DNA of 64,000 bases. Origin: Oceanimonas doudoroffii (lineage in GTDB: Bacteria > Pseudomonadota > Gammaproteobacteria > Enterobacterales > Aeromonadaceae). Position numbers and translations under genes: made by a program. Below the pieces are notes generated by a model. That model worked only from the letters and a program-made list of their open reading frames with translations, searched no databases and was not told the origin of the DNA. Shown piece after piece: positions 53,871-62,185 of the stretch (positions are counted from its first letter, which is position 1; each line of letters starts with the position of its first letter). The DNA lies in NCBI RefSeq assembly GCF_002242685.1, contig NZ_NBIM01000001.1, forward strand, positions 992,001-1,056,000, written 5' to 3'.

Positions 53871-54635
53871 ATGCAACTGAATTATCGTCGCCAGGGCCAG
53901 GGCATACCGGTCATGCTGGTACACGGCCTGTTTGGCAGCCTCGACAACCTCAATGGCCTGAGCCGGGAGCTGGCGGAGCACTTTGACGTGATCGCCGTGG
54001 ATCTGCGTAATCATGGCCTGTCGCCCCGCAGCGATGACATGAGCTATGCCGCCATGGCCGGCGATCTGCTGGCCCTGGCCGATCAGCTGCAACTGGACAG
54101 ACCCGCCCTGGTGGGACACTCCATGGGGGGCAAGGCCATCATGATGGCCGCCGGCCTGGCACCGGAACGGATACGCGCCCTGGTGGTGGCCGACATGGCG
54201 CCGGTGGCCTACCACAAGGCCCGTCATCAGGCTGTTTTTGCCGGCTTGCAGGCGGTGCTGAAGGCCGGTAGTCAAAGCCGCAAGGAGGCCGAAGCGGTGC
54301 TCGCCGAGCATGTAAATGAACCCGGCGTGCGCCAGTTTTTGCTTAAATCCTTCGTGCCCGCCGAGGCCGGCTGGCGCTTCAATGTTCCTGTTCTGTCCCG
54401 GTCGTATTCGAGCATCATGGACTGGCCCGGCCTGAGCACGCCTTATGAGCAACCGGTGCTCTTTATCAAGGGTGGCGACTCCGACTACCTGCTGCCCGAA
54501 CACCAGCCCGAAGTGGCCGCCCAGTTTCCCCGGGCAAAGGCCCATGTCATCGCCAATGCCGGCCACTGGCTGCATGCGGAAAAGCCGCAGACCTTCAACC
54601 GGCTGGTGCGGGATTTCCTGCTTGGAGTCGGTTAA
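53871..54635 (+). CDS. ybfF: Alpha/beta hydrolase YbfF
   Basis: Esterase of the alpha/beta hydrolase fold, 254 aa. Catalytic Ser is in GHSMGGK; the oxyanion region HGLFGSLDN near the N-terminus and the catalytic His in AGHWLHAE near the C-terminus are visible. E. coli YbfF hydrolyses short acyl-CoA and p-nitrophenyl esters; the natural substrate is unknown. The ATG at 53871 is chosen as the family start. It is divergent from seqA and followed by DUF2788 and ybfE. Confidence 0.92.
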   Translation: MQLNYRRQGQGIPVMLVHGLFGSLDNLNGLSRELAEHFDVIAVDLRNHGLSPRSDDMSYAAMAGDLLALADQLQLDRPALVGHSMGGKAIMMAAGLAPERIRALVVADMAPVAYHKARHQAVFAGLQAVLKAGSQSRKEAEAVLAEHVNEPGVRQFLLKSFVPAEAGWRFNVPVLSRSYSSIMDWPGLSTPYEQPVLFIKGGDSDYLLPEHQPEVAAQFPRAKAHVIANAGHWLHAEKPQTFNRLVRDFLLGVG

Positions 54636-54691
54636 CAGCCCGATTGGCTTTGTGCTATAGTGGCGCCCATTCTTATCGGTCGGTCAACAGA

Positions 54692-54913
54692 ATGTCATTG
54701 GATCAAATCGAGCTGCTTGAAAGCCTAGGCCTGAAGCTGTTTTTCGTGGTCATTTTTTTGCTGATTGGGCTGGCCATTCAGGATGTGCTCAAGCGCGGTA
54801 ACGTGCCCAAATTTGGTCGCTACATTGTGTGGCTGGTGCTGTTTCTGGGCTGTGCCGGTTTTGTTGCCAAGGGCATTATCGAGGCGGCCTGGGAAAGCGG
54901 CGGTATCGGTTGA
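54692..54913 (+). CDS. DUF2788 membrane protein
   Basis: A 73-aa protein with two hydrophobic helices (about residues 15-33 and 43-63), probably in the inner membrane. The pattern SLDQIELLESLGLKLFFVVIFLLIGLAIQDVL resembles DUF2788 proteins found beside ybfE in vibrios and aeromonads. Function unknown. It starts 56 bases after ybfF and ends three bases before ybfE, so all three are probably co-transcribed. Confidence 0.78.
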   Translation: MSLDQIELLESLGLKLFFVVIFLLIGLAIQDVLKRGNVPKFGRYIVWLVLFLGCAGFVAKGIIEAAWESGGIG

Positions 54914-54916
54914 ACC

Positions 54917-55201
54917 ATGGCCAAACAAGAGGCGGACAGAACCACGCTGGACTTGTTTGCCGACGAGCGTCGCCCCGGCAGACCCAAGACCAACCCCCTG
55001 CCCCGGCAGGCTCAGCTCAGGCTCAACAAGCGTAACCAGCTCAGACGGGATCGCGAGCGCGGCCTGCGCCGCATCGAGCTCAAGGTAGATGAGCAACTGT
55101 TCAGTAAACTCAACCTTCTGGCCGATGAACGCCGGCTCAGCCGAGCCGAGCTGATCGAGGTCCTGCTGCTGCAACAGCTGGCTCAGCAGGATCTGGACTA
55201 A
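54917..55201 (+). CDS. ybfE: LexA-regulated protein YbfE
   Basis: A 94-aa basic protein (many Arg/Lys) with a helix-loop C-terminus. The pattern DLFADERRPGRPKTNPLPR and KRNQLRRDRERGLRRIELKV is that of YbfE, a small protein named for LexA control in E. coli. It may bind DNA; function is unproven. No clear LexA box (CTGT-N8-ACAG) is visible just upstream, so the regulation seen in E. coli may not apply here. fldA follows in 43 bases. Confidence 0.85.
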   Translation: MAKQEADRTTLDLFADERRPGRPKTNPLPRQAQLRLNKRNQLRRDRERGLRRIELKVDEQLFSKLNLLADERRLSRAELIEVLLLQQLAQQDLD

Positions 55202-55244
55202 GGCCAGGATTCAACAATACATTTTCAACAGGTACGGCATAATT

Positions 55245-55772
55245 ATGGCAAGTGTAGGTCTGTTTTTTGGAAGTGATACCGGCAATACCGAAGCCGTGGC
55301 CAAGATGATCCAGAAAGAGCTGGGCAAGCATCTGGTCGAGGTACACGATATCGCCAAAAGCACCAAGGAAGACATCGCCGGTTTTGATCTGCTGCTGCTG
55401 GGTATTCCCACCTGGTACTATGGCGAATCCCAGGCGGACTGGGACGACTTTTTCCCCGAGCTGGAACAGATCGACTTCAATGACAAGCTGGTTGCCATCT
55501 TTGGCTGCGGTGATCAGGAAGACTACGCCGAGTATTTCCTTGACGCCATGGGCACCCTGAAGGACATCATCGAGCCCAAGGGCGCCATTATCATCGGCCA
55601 CTGGTCTACCGACGGCTATGATTTCGAGGCATCCCGCGCCCTGGTGGACGACGCCCATTTCGTGGGCCTGGGCATTGATGAAGACCGTCAGCCCGAGCTG
55701 ACCCAGGACAGGGTCAAGGCCTGGTGCAAACAGCTTTACGAAGAAATGTGCCTGCAAGAGCTGGAAGCATAA
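55245..55772 (+). CDS. fldA: Flavodoxin I
   Basis: Long-chain flavodoxin, 175 aa, carrying FMN and donating electrons to reductive enzymes, including radical-SAM enzymes. The phosphate-binding loop FGSDTGNTEAVAK, the FMN-stacking TWYYGESQADW and the later IFGCGDQEDY are typical. ybfE-fldA-fur is conserved in gammaproteobacteria. The ATG at 55245 has only a weak ribosome site (CAGGTACGGC). A long terminator follows. Confidence 0.96.
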   Translation: MASVGLFFGSDTGNTEAVAKMIQKELGKHLVEVHDIAKSTKEDIAGFDLLLLGIPTWYYGESQADWDDFFPELEQIDFNDKLVAIFGCGDQEDYAEYFLDAMGTLKDIIEPKGAIIIGHWSTDGYDFEASRALVDDAHFVGLGIDEDRQPELTQDRVKAWCKQLYEEMCLQELEA

Positions 55773-55791
55773 CACGACAATCCGGGTCTTT

Positions 55792-55819
55792 AAGGGATGC
55801 GCAGGGCGCATCCCTTTTT
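55792..55819 (+). terminator. Terminator of fldA
   Basis: An 11-bp stem (55792-55802 with 55806-55816) with a 3-base loop and T run, twenty bases after fldA. Confidence 0.9.
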
Positions 55820-55873
55820 CGTCGTACAAGAGTATGATGCCCTGTTCAAACCAGAGACTGAGAGAACCACACC

Positions 55874-56782
55874 ATGAAACTGTTGAGCGCTATACTGCTG
55901 GCCCTACTGTTGCCGGTATCACTGGCCCAGGCGGCGGTTCGCCCCCTGCCCCTGCCGGAAGACAAAGGCCAGCCGGTAGGTCAGATTGTGATTCATACCG
56001 CCCAGGAAGGTGACACCCTGGCCGCCCTGGCCCGCTACTACGGCGTCAGCCCCATTCTGGTCATGGCCGCCAACCCGGATCAGGATCTGCTGCTGCTGCA
56101 ACCCGGTGATCGGGTTGTCATTCCCAACCAGCTGCTGCTGCCCCGGGCCGAGACCCAGGGTATCGTGATCAACCTGGCTGAGCTGCGCCTGTACTACTAC
56201 CCCGAAAATGAAGAGCAGGTATATGTGTTTCCCATCGGCATCGGCCGGGTTGGCCGCGCCACCCCCGAGATGGTGACCAGTATTTCCCAGATGCGGGAAA
56301 ACCCCACCTGGACCCCCACCGCCACCACCCGCAAGGAATATGCCGCCAAAGGTATCCCCCTGCCGGCCGTGGTGCCCGCCGGCCCCGACAACCCCCTGGG
56401 TGAATACGCCATGCGCTTGGCCTATGGCAGCGGTGAATACCTGATCCACGGCACCAATGATCCCCTGGACGTGGGCCTGCGTTCCAGCGCCGGCTGCATT
56501 CGCATGTATCCTGAGCATGTGGAATGGCTGTTTGCCCAGGTGAATAAAGGCACCCGTGTACAAATCGTGAACCAGGCGCTCAAGGTCAGCACCGACGAAT
56601 ACGGCCAGACCTTTGTGGAGTCTCACGAGCCCCTGACCCCCGAGGGCCACGTTGATACCCGCCCGCTCGACATGAGCCAGCTGGCACCGCTGCTGCAGAA
56701 TGGCCTTGACCGCAGCACCCTGGAACGCATTATCAGCCAGCAGCAGGCCACGCCGCAGCTGGTGGGCCAGACCGAATACTGA
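55874..56782 (+). CDS. L,D-transpeptidase (YbiS/ErfK type)
   Basis: Periplasmic enzyme of 302 aa. Signal peptide (KLLSAILLALLLPVSLAQA), a LysM domain (residues 40-85, HTAQEGDTLAALARYYGVSP), then the YkuD L,D-transpeptidase domain with His192 (IHGTND) and the nucleophile Cys208 in SSAGCIRMYP. The ErfK/YbiS group attaches the C-terminal Lys of Braun lipoprotein to peptidoglycan. Here the convergent next gene is lpp, which fits that job. AGAGAACC lies before the ATG at 55874. Confidence 0.93.
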   Translation: MKLLSAILLALLLPVSLAQAAVRPLPLPEDKGQPVGQIVIHTAQEGDTLAALARYYGVSPILVMAANPDQDLLLLQPGDRVVIPNQLLLPRAETQGIVINLAELRLYYYPENEEQVYVFPIGIGRVGRATPEMVTSISQMRENPTWTPTATTRKEYAAKGIPLPAVVPAGPDNPLGEYAMRLAYGSGEYLIHGTNDPLDVGLRSSAGCIRMYPEHVEWLFAQVNKGTRVQIVNQALKVSTDEYGQTFVESHEPLTPEGHVDTRPLDMSQLAPLLQNGLDRSTLERIISQQQATPQLVGQTEY

Positions 56783-56827
56783 TCGTCCTGTCGGGGCGTT
56801 TCACGCCCCTTTGAATATCAGTCATAA

Positions 56828-56857
56828 AAAAAGGCCTGACTTTCGTCAGGCCTTTTT
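56828..56857. terminator. Bidirectional terminator between the L,D-transpeptidase and lpp
   Basis: GGCCTGAC/GTCAGGCC (56833-56840 with 56845-56852), TTTC loop, with A and T runs on either side. Confidence 0.92.
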
Positions 56858-56875
56858 GGCATTCCAGAATTCGTG

Positions 56876-57118
56876 TTACTTGGTGTAACGGCCCATCTGG
56901 TCCAGGCGAGAGTTGGCGCGGTCGGCAGAAGCACGAGCTTCGGCAACGTCGGCAGCCAGACGGTCGATCTTGGCAGAGTTGGCCTGCTGGCCCTGCTGCA
57001 CGGCTTGTACGTCCTGGGCCAGGCTGTCCAGCTTCTCTTCCAGAGCGGTAGTGGAGCTACAACCGGCCAGCATCAGGGCACCAACAACACCACCAACCAT
57101 CATCATTTTATTACGCAT
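56876..57118 (-). CDS. lpp: Murein (Braun) lipoprotein
   Basis: Lpp-type lipoprotein of 80 aa. The signal peptide ends in the lipobox LAGC (lipidated Cys20), and the mature part is a coiled-coil trimer with heptad pattern and the final Lys80, the residue that is joined to peptidoglycan by an L,D-transpeptidase. GGAG seven bases before the ATG supports the start. The transpeptidase next door is the likely partner. A TTGCGG-N17-TCATACT promoter fits in the 5' region on the minus strand. Confidence 0.94.
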   Translation of the reverse strand: MRNKMMMVGGVVGALMLAGCSSTTALEEKLDSLAQDVQAVQQGQQANSAKIDRLAADVAEARASADRANSRLDQMGRYTK

Positions 57119-57558
57119 TACCTGCTCCTTGTTTTAAATGGGAGTCAAAAAGACCACATTGGCGAGCTAAGTATGAACGAAGTTCAGCACTTACCGCAAA
57201 TTATTTTATAGACCATGACATTAGGAAAATTTGCTTAACATCATGATTAAGCGTTTGTTTGCCGTTTTTTTGCACACTTGATTTAAGTGATGCATGTCGG
57301 TCAGCCAACCGCCTTTCCTTTTTCATACTAATATGGGTAAACCCAAATTACTCGCTATTGGATTGCGGGACACGTCGGATTTCGTCGAGTCTCTCACTTT
57401 CAACTGAAGCGCCTGCATACGGCAAGCCAGCCACAGCCAAATGCCGACTTTCATCTTGCCGCCGGCATTTGGCTGCCGAACGAATTCGGGTTGCCTTTAC
57501 CGGCAGGAACAAGCAAAATTAAAGGCAATACCCAAATGAAATGTGAATCGTTGATTTT
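57119..57558. promoter_or_regulatory. Divergent lpp/fur intergenic region
   Basis: 440 bases with no gene above 60 codons. GCTTAA-CATCATGA-TTAAGC (57233-57252) is an inverted repeat followed by a T-rich stretch. A second pair AGCCAAATGCC/GGCATTTGGCT (about 57436-57475) forms an 11-bp stem with an 18-base loop in the fur leader. A short open frame, ATGAAATGTGAATC and on, begins at 57536 and overlaps the fur start. No perfect Fur box (GATAATGATAATCATTATC) is found. Confidence 0.45.
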
Positions 57559-57990
57559 ATGGCCGACAACAACCAAGCACTGAAAAAAGCAGGACTCAAG
57601 GTGACGCTTCCCCGGGTCAAGATCCTGGAGCTGTTACAGCAACCTGAAACGCAGCACGTGAGCGCAGAGGAGCTGTACAAACTGCTGATTGACCAGGGCG
57701 AGGAGATCGGCCTGGCTACCGTATATCGGGTTCTGAACCAGTTTGACGACGCCGGCATCGTGACCCGTCACCATTTCGAAGGCGGCAAGTCGGTGTTTGA
57801 ACTGGCCACCCAGGAGCATCACGACCACCTGGTGTGCCTGGACTGCGGCAAGGTCATTGAGTTTCACGACGAGGTTATTGAGCAGCGCCAGCGTGACATC
57901 GCCGGTCAGTTCAATATCAAGCTGACCAACCACAGCCTGTATCTCTATGGCCACTGCACCAACGACGAGTGCGATCATAACGACGAGTAA
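57559..57990 (+). CDS. fur: Ferric uptake regulator
   Basis: Fur, 143 aa, the iron-dependent repressor of iron uptake. The winged helix (residues 5-80, ALKKAGLKVTLPRVKILELL) and dimerisation domain carry HHDHLVCLDCGKVIEF (metal ligands, Cys pair) and a C-terminal CTNDECDHND. No good Shine-Dalgarno precedes the ATG (CGTTGATTTT), so its translation may depend on an overlapping short upstream frame, as with uof-fur in E. coli. It follows fldA in the conserved fldA-fur order, though with lpp and the transpeptidase between. Confidence 0.96.
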   Translation: MADNNQALKKAGLKVTLPRVKILELLQQPETQHVSAEELYKLLIDQGEEIGLATVYRVLNQFDDAGIVTRHHFEGGKSVFELATQEHHDHLVCLDCGKVIEFHDEVIEQRQRDIAGQFNIKLTNHSLYLYGHCTNDECDHNDE

Positions 57991-58007
57991 GTCATTACCC
58001 CAGCCAC

Positions 58008-58039
58008 AAAAAAGCCGCAGCAGATGCTGCGGCTTTTTT
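58008..58039. terminator. Bidirectional terminator between fur and glnS
   Basis: A near-perfect palindrome with a 9-bp GC stem (58014-58022 with 58025-58033) flanked by A and T runs; it serves fur and the convergent glnS. Confidence 0.93.
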
Positions 58040-58079
58040 GTGGCTGAAGCCCAGGCGCCGAGGCGCCCGGGCAATACCA

Positions 58080-59741
58080 TCAGGCGTCTTCCTTGCCCCA
58101 GGAGTCGCGCAGTGCCACCGTGAGGTTGAACACCAGCACATCGGACTCGCTGTCGCGGCAGAAATAGCCTTCCCGCTCAAATTGACAGGCCCGCTCCGCC
58201 GGCGCCGCCGCCAGGGACGGCTCCACCACCGCCTGACTCAGCACCTGCAGGGAATTCGGGTTCAGGGCCGCCTCAAAAGACTCGGCCGCACCCGGGTTGG
58301 GCACAGCGAACAGACGATCATAGAGACGTACCTCGGCAGGCACCCCATGGCTGGCGGACACCCAGTGGATCACCCCCTTGACCTTACGGCCGTCGGCCGG
58401 ATCCTTACCCAGGGTATCGGGGTCATAGCTGCAGTAAATGGTGGTGATATTGCCGGCCTCGTCCTTTTCCACCCGCTCCGCCTTGATCACATAGGCGTTG
58501 CGCAGACGCACTTCCTTGCCCAGCACCAGCCGCTTGTATTTCTTGTTGGCTTCTTCGCGGAAATCGGCCTCGTCGATGAAGATTTCCCGCGTAAAAGGCA
58601 GCTCCCGCTCGCCCATCTCGGGCTTATTGGGATGGTTGGGGGCCTTGAGGATCTCCTCGTGGCCTTCGGCCAGGTTTTCGATCACCAGCCTCACCGGCCG
58701 CAGCACCGCCATGGCGCGGGGGGCGTTATCGTTGAGATCGTCACGAATGCAAGCTTCGAGCATGCCCATTTCCACGGTGTTGTCCTGCTTGGTCACGCCG
58801 ATGCGGCGGCAGAACTCGCGAATGGCCGCCGGCGTATAGCCGCGGCGACGCAGGCCGGAGATGGTAGGCATGCGCGGATCGTTCCAGCCCTCAACATGAC
58901 CGTCGGTCACCAGCTGGTTGAGCTTGCGCTTGGACATGACGGTGTATTCCAGGTTGAGCCGGGAGAACTCATACTGGCGCGGGTGACAGTCGATGCTGAT
59001 GTTGTCGAGCACCCAGTCATAAAGCCGGCGGTTGTCCTGAAACTCCAGGGTACACAGGGAGTGGGTAATGCCCTCGAGCGCATCGGAGATACAGTGGGTA
59101 AAGTCGTACATGGGGTAGATGCACCACTGGTCACCGGTCTGGTGGTGATGGGCAAATCGCACCCGGTAAATGACCGGATCGCGCATCACCATAAAGGAGG
59201 ACGCCATGTCGATTTTGGCGCGCAGGCAGGCGGTGCCTTCCTTGAACTCGCCGTTGCGCATGCGGGTGAACAGCTCAAGGTTTTCCTCCACCGGGCGGTC
59301 CCGGTAGGGGCTGTTACGGCCCGGGCTGGTCAGGGTGCCGCGATATTCGCGAATTTGCTCGGGAGTAAGCTCATCCACATAGGCCAGCCCCTTTTCGATC
59401 AACTCAACGGCGTAGCCATACAGCATTTCGAAATAGTCGGAGGAATAGTGAATGTCGCCACTCCATTGAAAGCCCAGCCACTGCACGTCACGTTTGATGG
59501 ACTCGACGTATTCCACACTTTCCTTTTCGGGGTTGGTGTCGTCAAAGCGCAGGTTGCACTTGCCCTGGTAGTGTTCGGCAATACCGAAGTTCAGGCAGAT
59601 GGATTTGGCGTGGCCAATGTGCAGATAGCCGTTCGGCTCCGGAGGAAAACGGGTCTGCACCGACTGATGCTTGCCGCTGGCCAGATCTTCATCAATGATC
59701 TGACGAATGAAATTGCTGGGACTGTGGTCCGCCTGACTCAT
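58080..59741 (-). CDS. glnS: Glutaminyl-tRNA synthetase
   Basis: Class I tRNA synthetase, 553 aa, charging tRNA-Gln. The HIGH motif is in [12 protein letters not shown] and the KMSKS-like loop is [11 protein letters not shown]. The start at 59741 and length agree with E. coli GlnS (554 aa). It is convergent with fur and heads away from the pha genes. Gene order fur-glnS is conserved with relatives. Confidence 0.97.
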   Translation of the reverse strand: MSQADHSPSNFIRQIIDEDLASGKHQSVQTRFPPEPNGYLHIGHAKSICLNFGIAEHYQGKCNLRFDDTNPEKESVEYVESIKRDVQWLGFQWSGDIHYSSDYFEMLYGYAVELIEKGLAYVDELTPEQIREYRGTLTSPGRNSPYRDRPVEENLELFTRMRNGEFKEGTACLRAKIDMASSFMVMRDPVIYRVRFAHHHQTGDQWCIYPMYDFTHCISDALEGITHSLCTLEFQDNRRLYDWVLDNISIDCHPRQYEFSRLNLEYTVMSKRKLNQLVTDGHVEGWNDPRMPTISGLRRRGYTPAAIREFCRRIGVTKQDNTVEMGMLEACIRDDLNDNAPRAMAVLRPVRLVIENLAEGHEEILKAPNHPNKPEMGERELPFTREIFIDEADFREEANKKYKRLVLGKEVRLRNAYVIKAERVEKDEAGNITTIYCSYDPDTLGKDPADGRKVKGVIHWVSASHGVPAEVRLYDRLFAVPNPGAAESFEAALNPNSLQVLSQAVVEPSLAAAPAERACQFEREGYFCRDSESDVLVFNLTVALRDSWGKEDA

Positions 59742-59850
59742 TCAATGCACCTCGAACTGGAAAATGGTGTGATGGGATCAAACGACCATGATCCATGATT
59801 CCGGCGCACGGCTCAATAGGCCCGCCATGATAAAGGAGCCAAAAGCGGAA

Positions 59851-59870
59851 AAGCCGCCCACAGGCGGCTT
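59851..59870 (-). terminator. Terminator of the pha operon
   Basis: AAGCCGCC/GGCGGCTT (59851-59858 with 59863-59870), CACA loop, followed by TTTTCC on the minus strand, just after the phaC stop. Confidence 0.8.
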
Positions 59871-59874
59871 AATA

Positions 59875-61653
59875 TTACTCTTCTACCGGCAGGGTCTGCT
59901 GCACATAGCGGCCCGGTGCCGGCATCAATCCAGGACACTCGGTGTTGCCAACGGCACGGGCATCCACCTGTTTGCCCAGGTAGGGCGCCGCCCACTGTTG
60001 CCAGTGGGGCCACCAGGAGCCCTCTTCCCGTTTGGCCGACGCCAGCCATTGCTCCGCCGACTCAAAGGACGCGTCGCTCAGCCAGTAGCCGTATTTATTC
60101 TTGGCGGGCGGATTGACCACCCCGGCCACGTGGCCCGACTCGCCCAACACCAGGGTGGTGTCCCCCCCCAGCAGCCGTGAGCCGTTGAAGGTGGCGTCCC
60201 AGAGGGCGATATGATCATCCTTGGTAGAGAGGAAATAGCTGGGGGTCTGTACCTTGGACAGATCGACACCGAAGTTGCCGACCTTGACCTCGCCCTTGCT
60301 CAGCTTGTTGTCGAGATAAAGCTCCCGCAGCAGGAAGCTGGCACAGGTGGCGCTCAGGTTGGTACTGTCGCTATTCCAGTAAAGGATGTCGAAGTCCGCC
60401 GGCTCCTCGCCCTTGAGGTAGTTGTCGATGTAATAGTTCCAGTACAGGCTGTTTTCCCGCAACAGGCTAAAGGTCACCGCCATCTGGCGGCCATCAAAAT
60501 ACCCCTGAGCGTCATTCATCTGCTCCATGGCGCTGACCACGGGATCATTGATAAACACGCCCACTTCCCCGGGCTGGGTAAAGTCGAGCAGGGTGGTCAG
60601 GAAGGTAGCGCTCTTCACTCGTGGCTTCATGCGTCGGGCGGCGTAAAGTGCCATGGTGCTGGCCAGCAAGGTGCCGCCGATGCAGTAGCCGATGGCATTG
60701 ACTTCCTTTTCACCGGTGATGCGTTCGATGACACGAATGGCTTCCATTGAGCCTGCGTTGATCAGATCCTGAAAACCGATGCTGGCCTGCTCCTTGCCCG
60801 GATTGCGCCAGGACATGAGGAACACGGTGTGGCCCTGGTCCCGAAGCCAGCGCACCAGGGAGTTCTGCTCCCGCAGATCCAGAATATAAAACTTGTTGAT
60901 AAAGGGCGGAATCACCAGCAGTGGGGTCTGATGCACCTTGGCGGTGCTGGCACCATACTGGATAAGCTCAAACACATCGTTGCGGAACACCACCTCGCCC
61001 GGGGTGGTGGCCAGATCCTTGCCCAGCTCAAAGGCGGACTGGCGGGTCATGCGAATTTTCAGCAAGTTGGCGCTGTTGGCCAGGTCTTCCTGAAACAGGC
61101 CGATGCCCTTGACCAGGTTGGCGCCCTTTTCTTCCAGGGTGCGGTGCAACAGCTCCGGATTACTCCACAGGAAGTTGGTGGGCGAGAGCGCATTGATGGT
61201 CTGGCGGAAAAAGAAGATCAGGCGTTGACGTGCCGGCTCCGGCAAACCTTCCACCACTTCGAGGGTCTGCATCAGGGAGTTGGCGAAATGCAGGTAGGAC
61301 TGGCGCAGAAAGTCAAAATTGGGATCATCCTTCCAGGCCTTGTACTGAAAGCGTCGATCGCCGGGAGGATCGTTAATCACGCTGTCGGCGCTGGAATCCA
61401 GCGCCCTGACCATGCTGTTCTGACAGATGGCAAGCTGTCCCTGCCACCATTGCATCTGCATTTCCAGCAACCGCACCGGATTGGCGGCCACCGCATCGTA
61501 AAAGGTTTTCAGGTCTTCGGCATTGACCTGCGACAGGGCGTCGGTAACCGGATTGTCGCCCAGACGGCTGCGCTGAATGTCGGCCCAAACGCTTTCATTC
61601 CACTGAAAAAACTGGTGTATGGGATCACCGCCCTGAAAAGTATTCTGTTCCAT
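59875..61653 (-). CDS. phaC: Class I polyhydroxyalkanoate synthase
   Basis: PhaC, 592 aa, polymerises 3-hydroxybutyryl-CoA into polyhydroxybutyrate granules. The lipase-like box IGYCIGGTL holds catalytic Cys324, with the downstream Asp and His in the DDHIALW and GESGHVAGV regions. The N-terminal domain is typical for class I synthases that need no PhaE or PhaR. Last gene of the operon after phaB, phaA and the phasin. A 10-bp hairpin lies ahead of it, which may lower its expression. Confidence 0.96.
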   Translation of the reverse strand: MEQNTFQGGDPIHQFFQWNESVWADIQRSRLGDNPVTDALSQVNAEDLKTFYDAVAANPVRLLEMQMQWWQGQLAICQNSMVRALDSSADSVINDPPGDRRFQYKAWKDDPNFDFLRQSYLHFANSLMQTLEVVEGLPEPARQRLIFFFRQTINALSPTNFLWSNPELLHRTLEEKGANLVKGIGLFQEDLANSANLLKIRMTRQSAFELGKDLATTPGEVVFRNDVFELIQYGASTAKVHQTPLLVIPPFINKFYILDLREQNSLVRWLRDQGHTVFLMSWRNPGKEQASIGFQDLINAGSMEAIRVIERITGEKEVNAIGYCIGGTLLASTMALYAARRMKPRVKSATFLTTLLDFTQPGEVGVFINDPVVSAMEQMNDAQGYFDGRQMAVTFSLLRENSLYWNYYIDNYLKGEEPADFDILYWNSDSTNLSATCASFLLRELYLDNKLSKGEVKVGNFGVDLSKVQTPSYFLSTKDDHIALWDATFNGSRLLGGDTTLVLGESGHVAGVVNPPAKNKYGYWLSDASFESAEQWLASAKREEGSWWPHWQQWAAPYLGKQVDARAVGNTECPGLMPAPGRYVQQTLPVEE

Positions 61654-61727
61654 TATGTCCCTCCCTGCATGAAAAGGTGACCGCTGTTCACGGCAAAGCT
61701 TGCCCGGCGAAGGTTACCTGGCAAGCA

Positions 61728-61751
61728 GGAAGGGGCCCTGCGGCCCCTTCC
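61728..61751 (-). other. Hairpin between the phasin gene and phaC
   Basis: GGAAGGGGCC/GGCCCCTTCC (61728-61737 with 61742-61751) with a 4-base loop, no T run. Such a hairpin would protect the phasin mRNA and set the ratio of phasin to synthase; phasin is needed in much higher amounts. Confidence 0.6.
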
Positions 61752-61785
61752 CTTCATAACCAACAATCGGAAAGACTGCGCCGGC

Positions 61786-62121
61786 TTACTGCTTGGCGGC
61801 GTCGGCGGCCAGGCCGTCGATTCCGGCCTTGAACTCCTGGGCCAGGTCGGCCAGTTTCTTGCCGTCTTCAATCATCTGCTGGCTGATACGAGTCATGGTT
61901 TCCAGCTGCTTGGCGCCACTGGTCACCAGGCTTTGCACATCCCGTACCTGGCTGTTGCTCTGCAACTGGGCCAGACCGATGTCGGCATACTGACGGGCGG
62001 CCTCAAGCTGCAGGTTGGTCAGGGCGGTAAAGTTCTTGGCAACCAGCTGGTTGTACTGATACAGGGGGCCAAAGGCTTTTTCGGTCTGATCGTTGAAGGT
62101 TTTGAAAATATCCGTGTACAT
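61786..62121 (-). CDS. phaP: Phasin, PHB granule-associated protein
   Basis: Phasin of 111 aa, an amphipathic helical protein that coats polyhydroxybutyrate granules and limits their size. The pattern MYTDIFKTFNDQTEKAFGPLYQYNQLVAKNF followed by long heptad-like helices and the ending AAKQ is typical of the TIGR01841-type phasins of gammaproteobacteria. AAAGGA seven bases before the ATG at 62121 supports this start. It lies between phaA and phaC. Confidence 0.9.
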   Translation of the reverse strand: MYTDIFKTFNDQTEKAFGPLYQYNQLVAKNFTALTNLQLEAARQYADIGLAQLQSNSQVRDVQSLVTSGAKQLETMTRISQQMIEDGKKLADLAQEFKAGIDGLAADAAKQ

Positions 62122-62185
62122 GGCAATGTCCTTTAAACTGAGATTCGCTGAATAAGGCGGCGGGCTGCCACCGCCTTGCTGTTGT

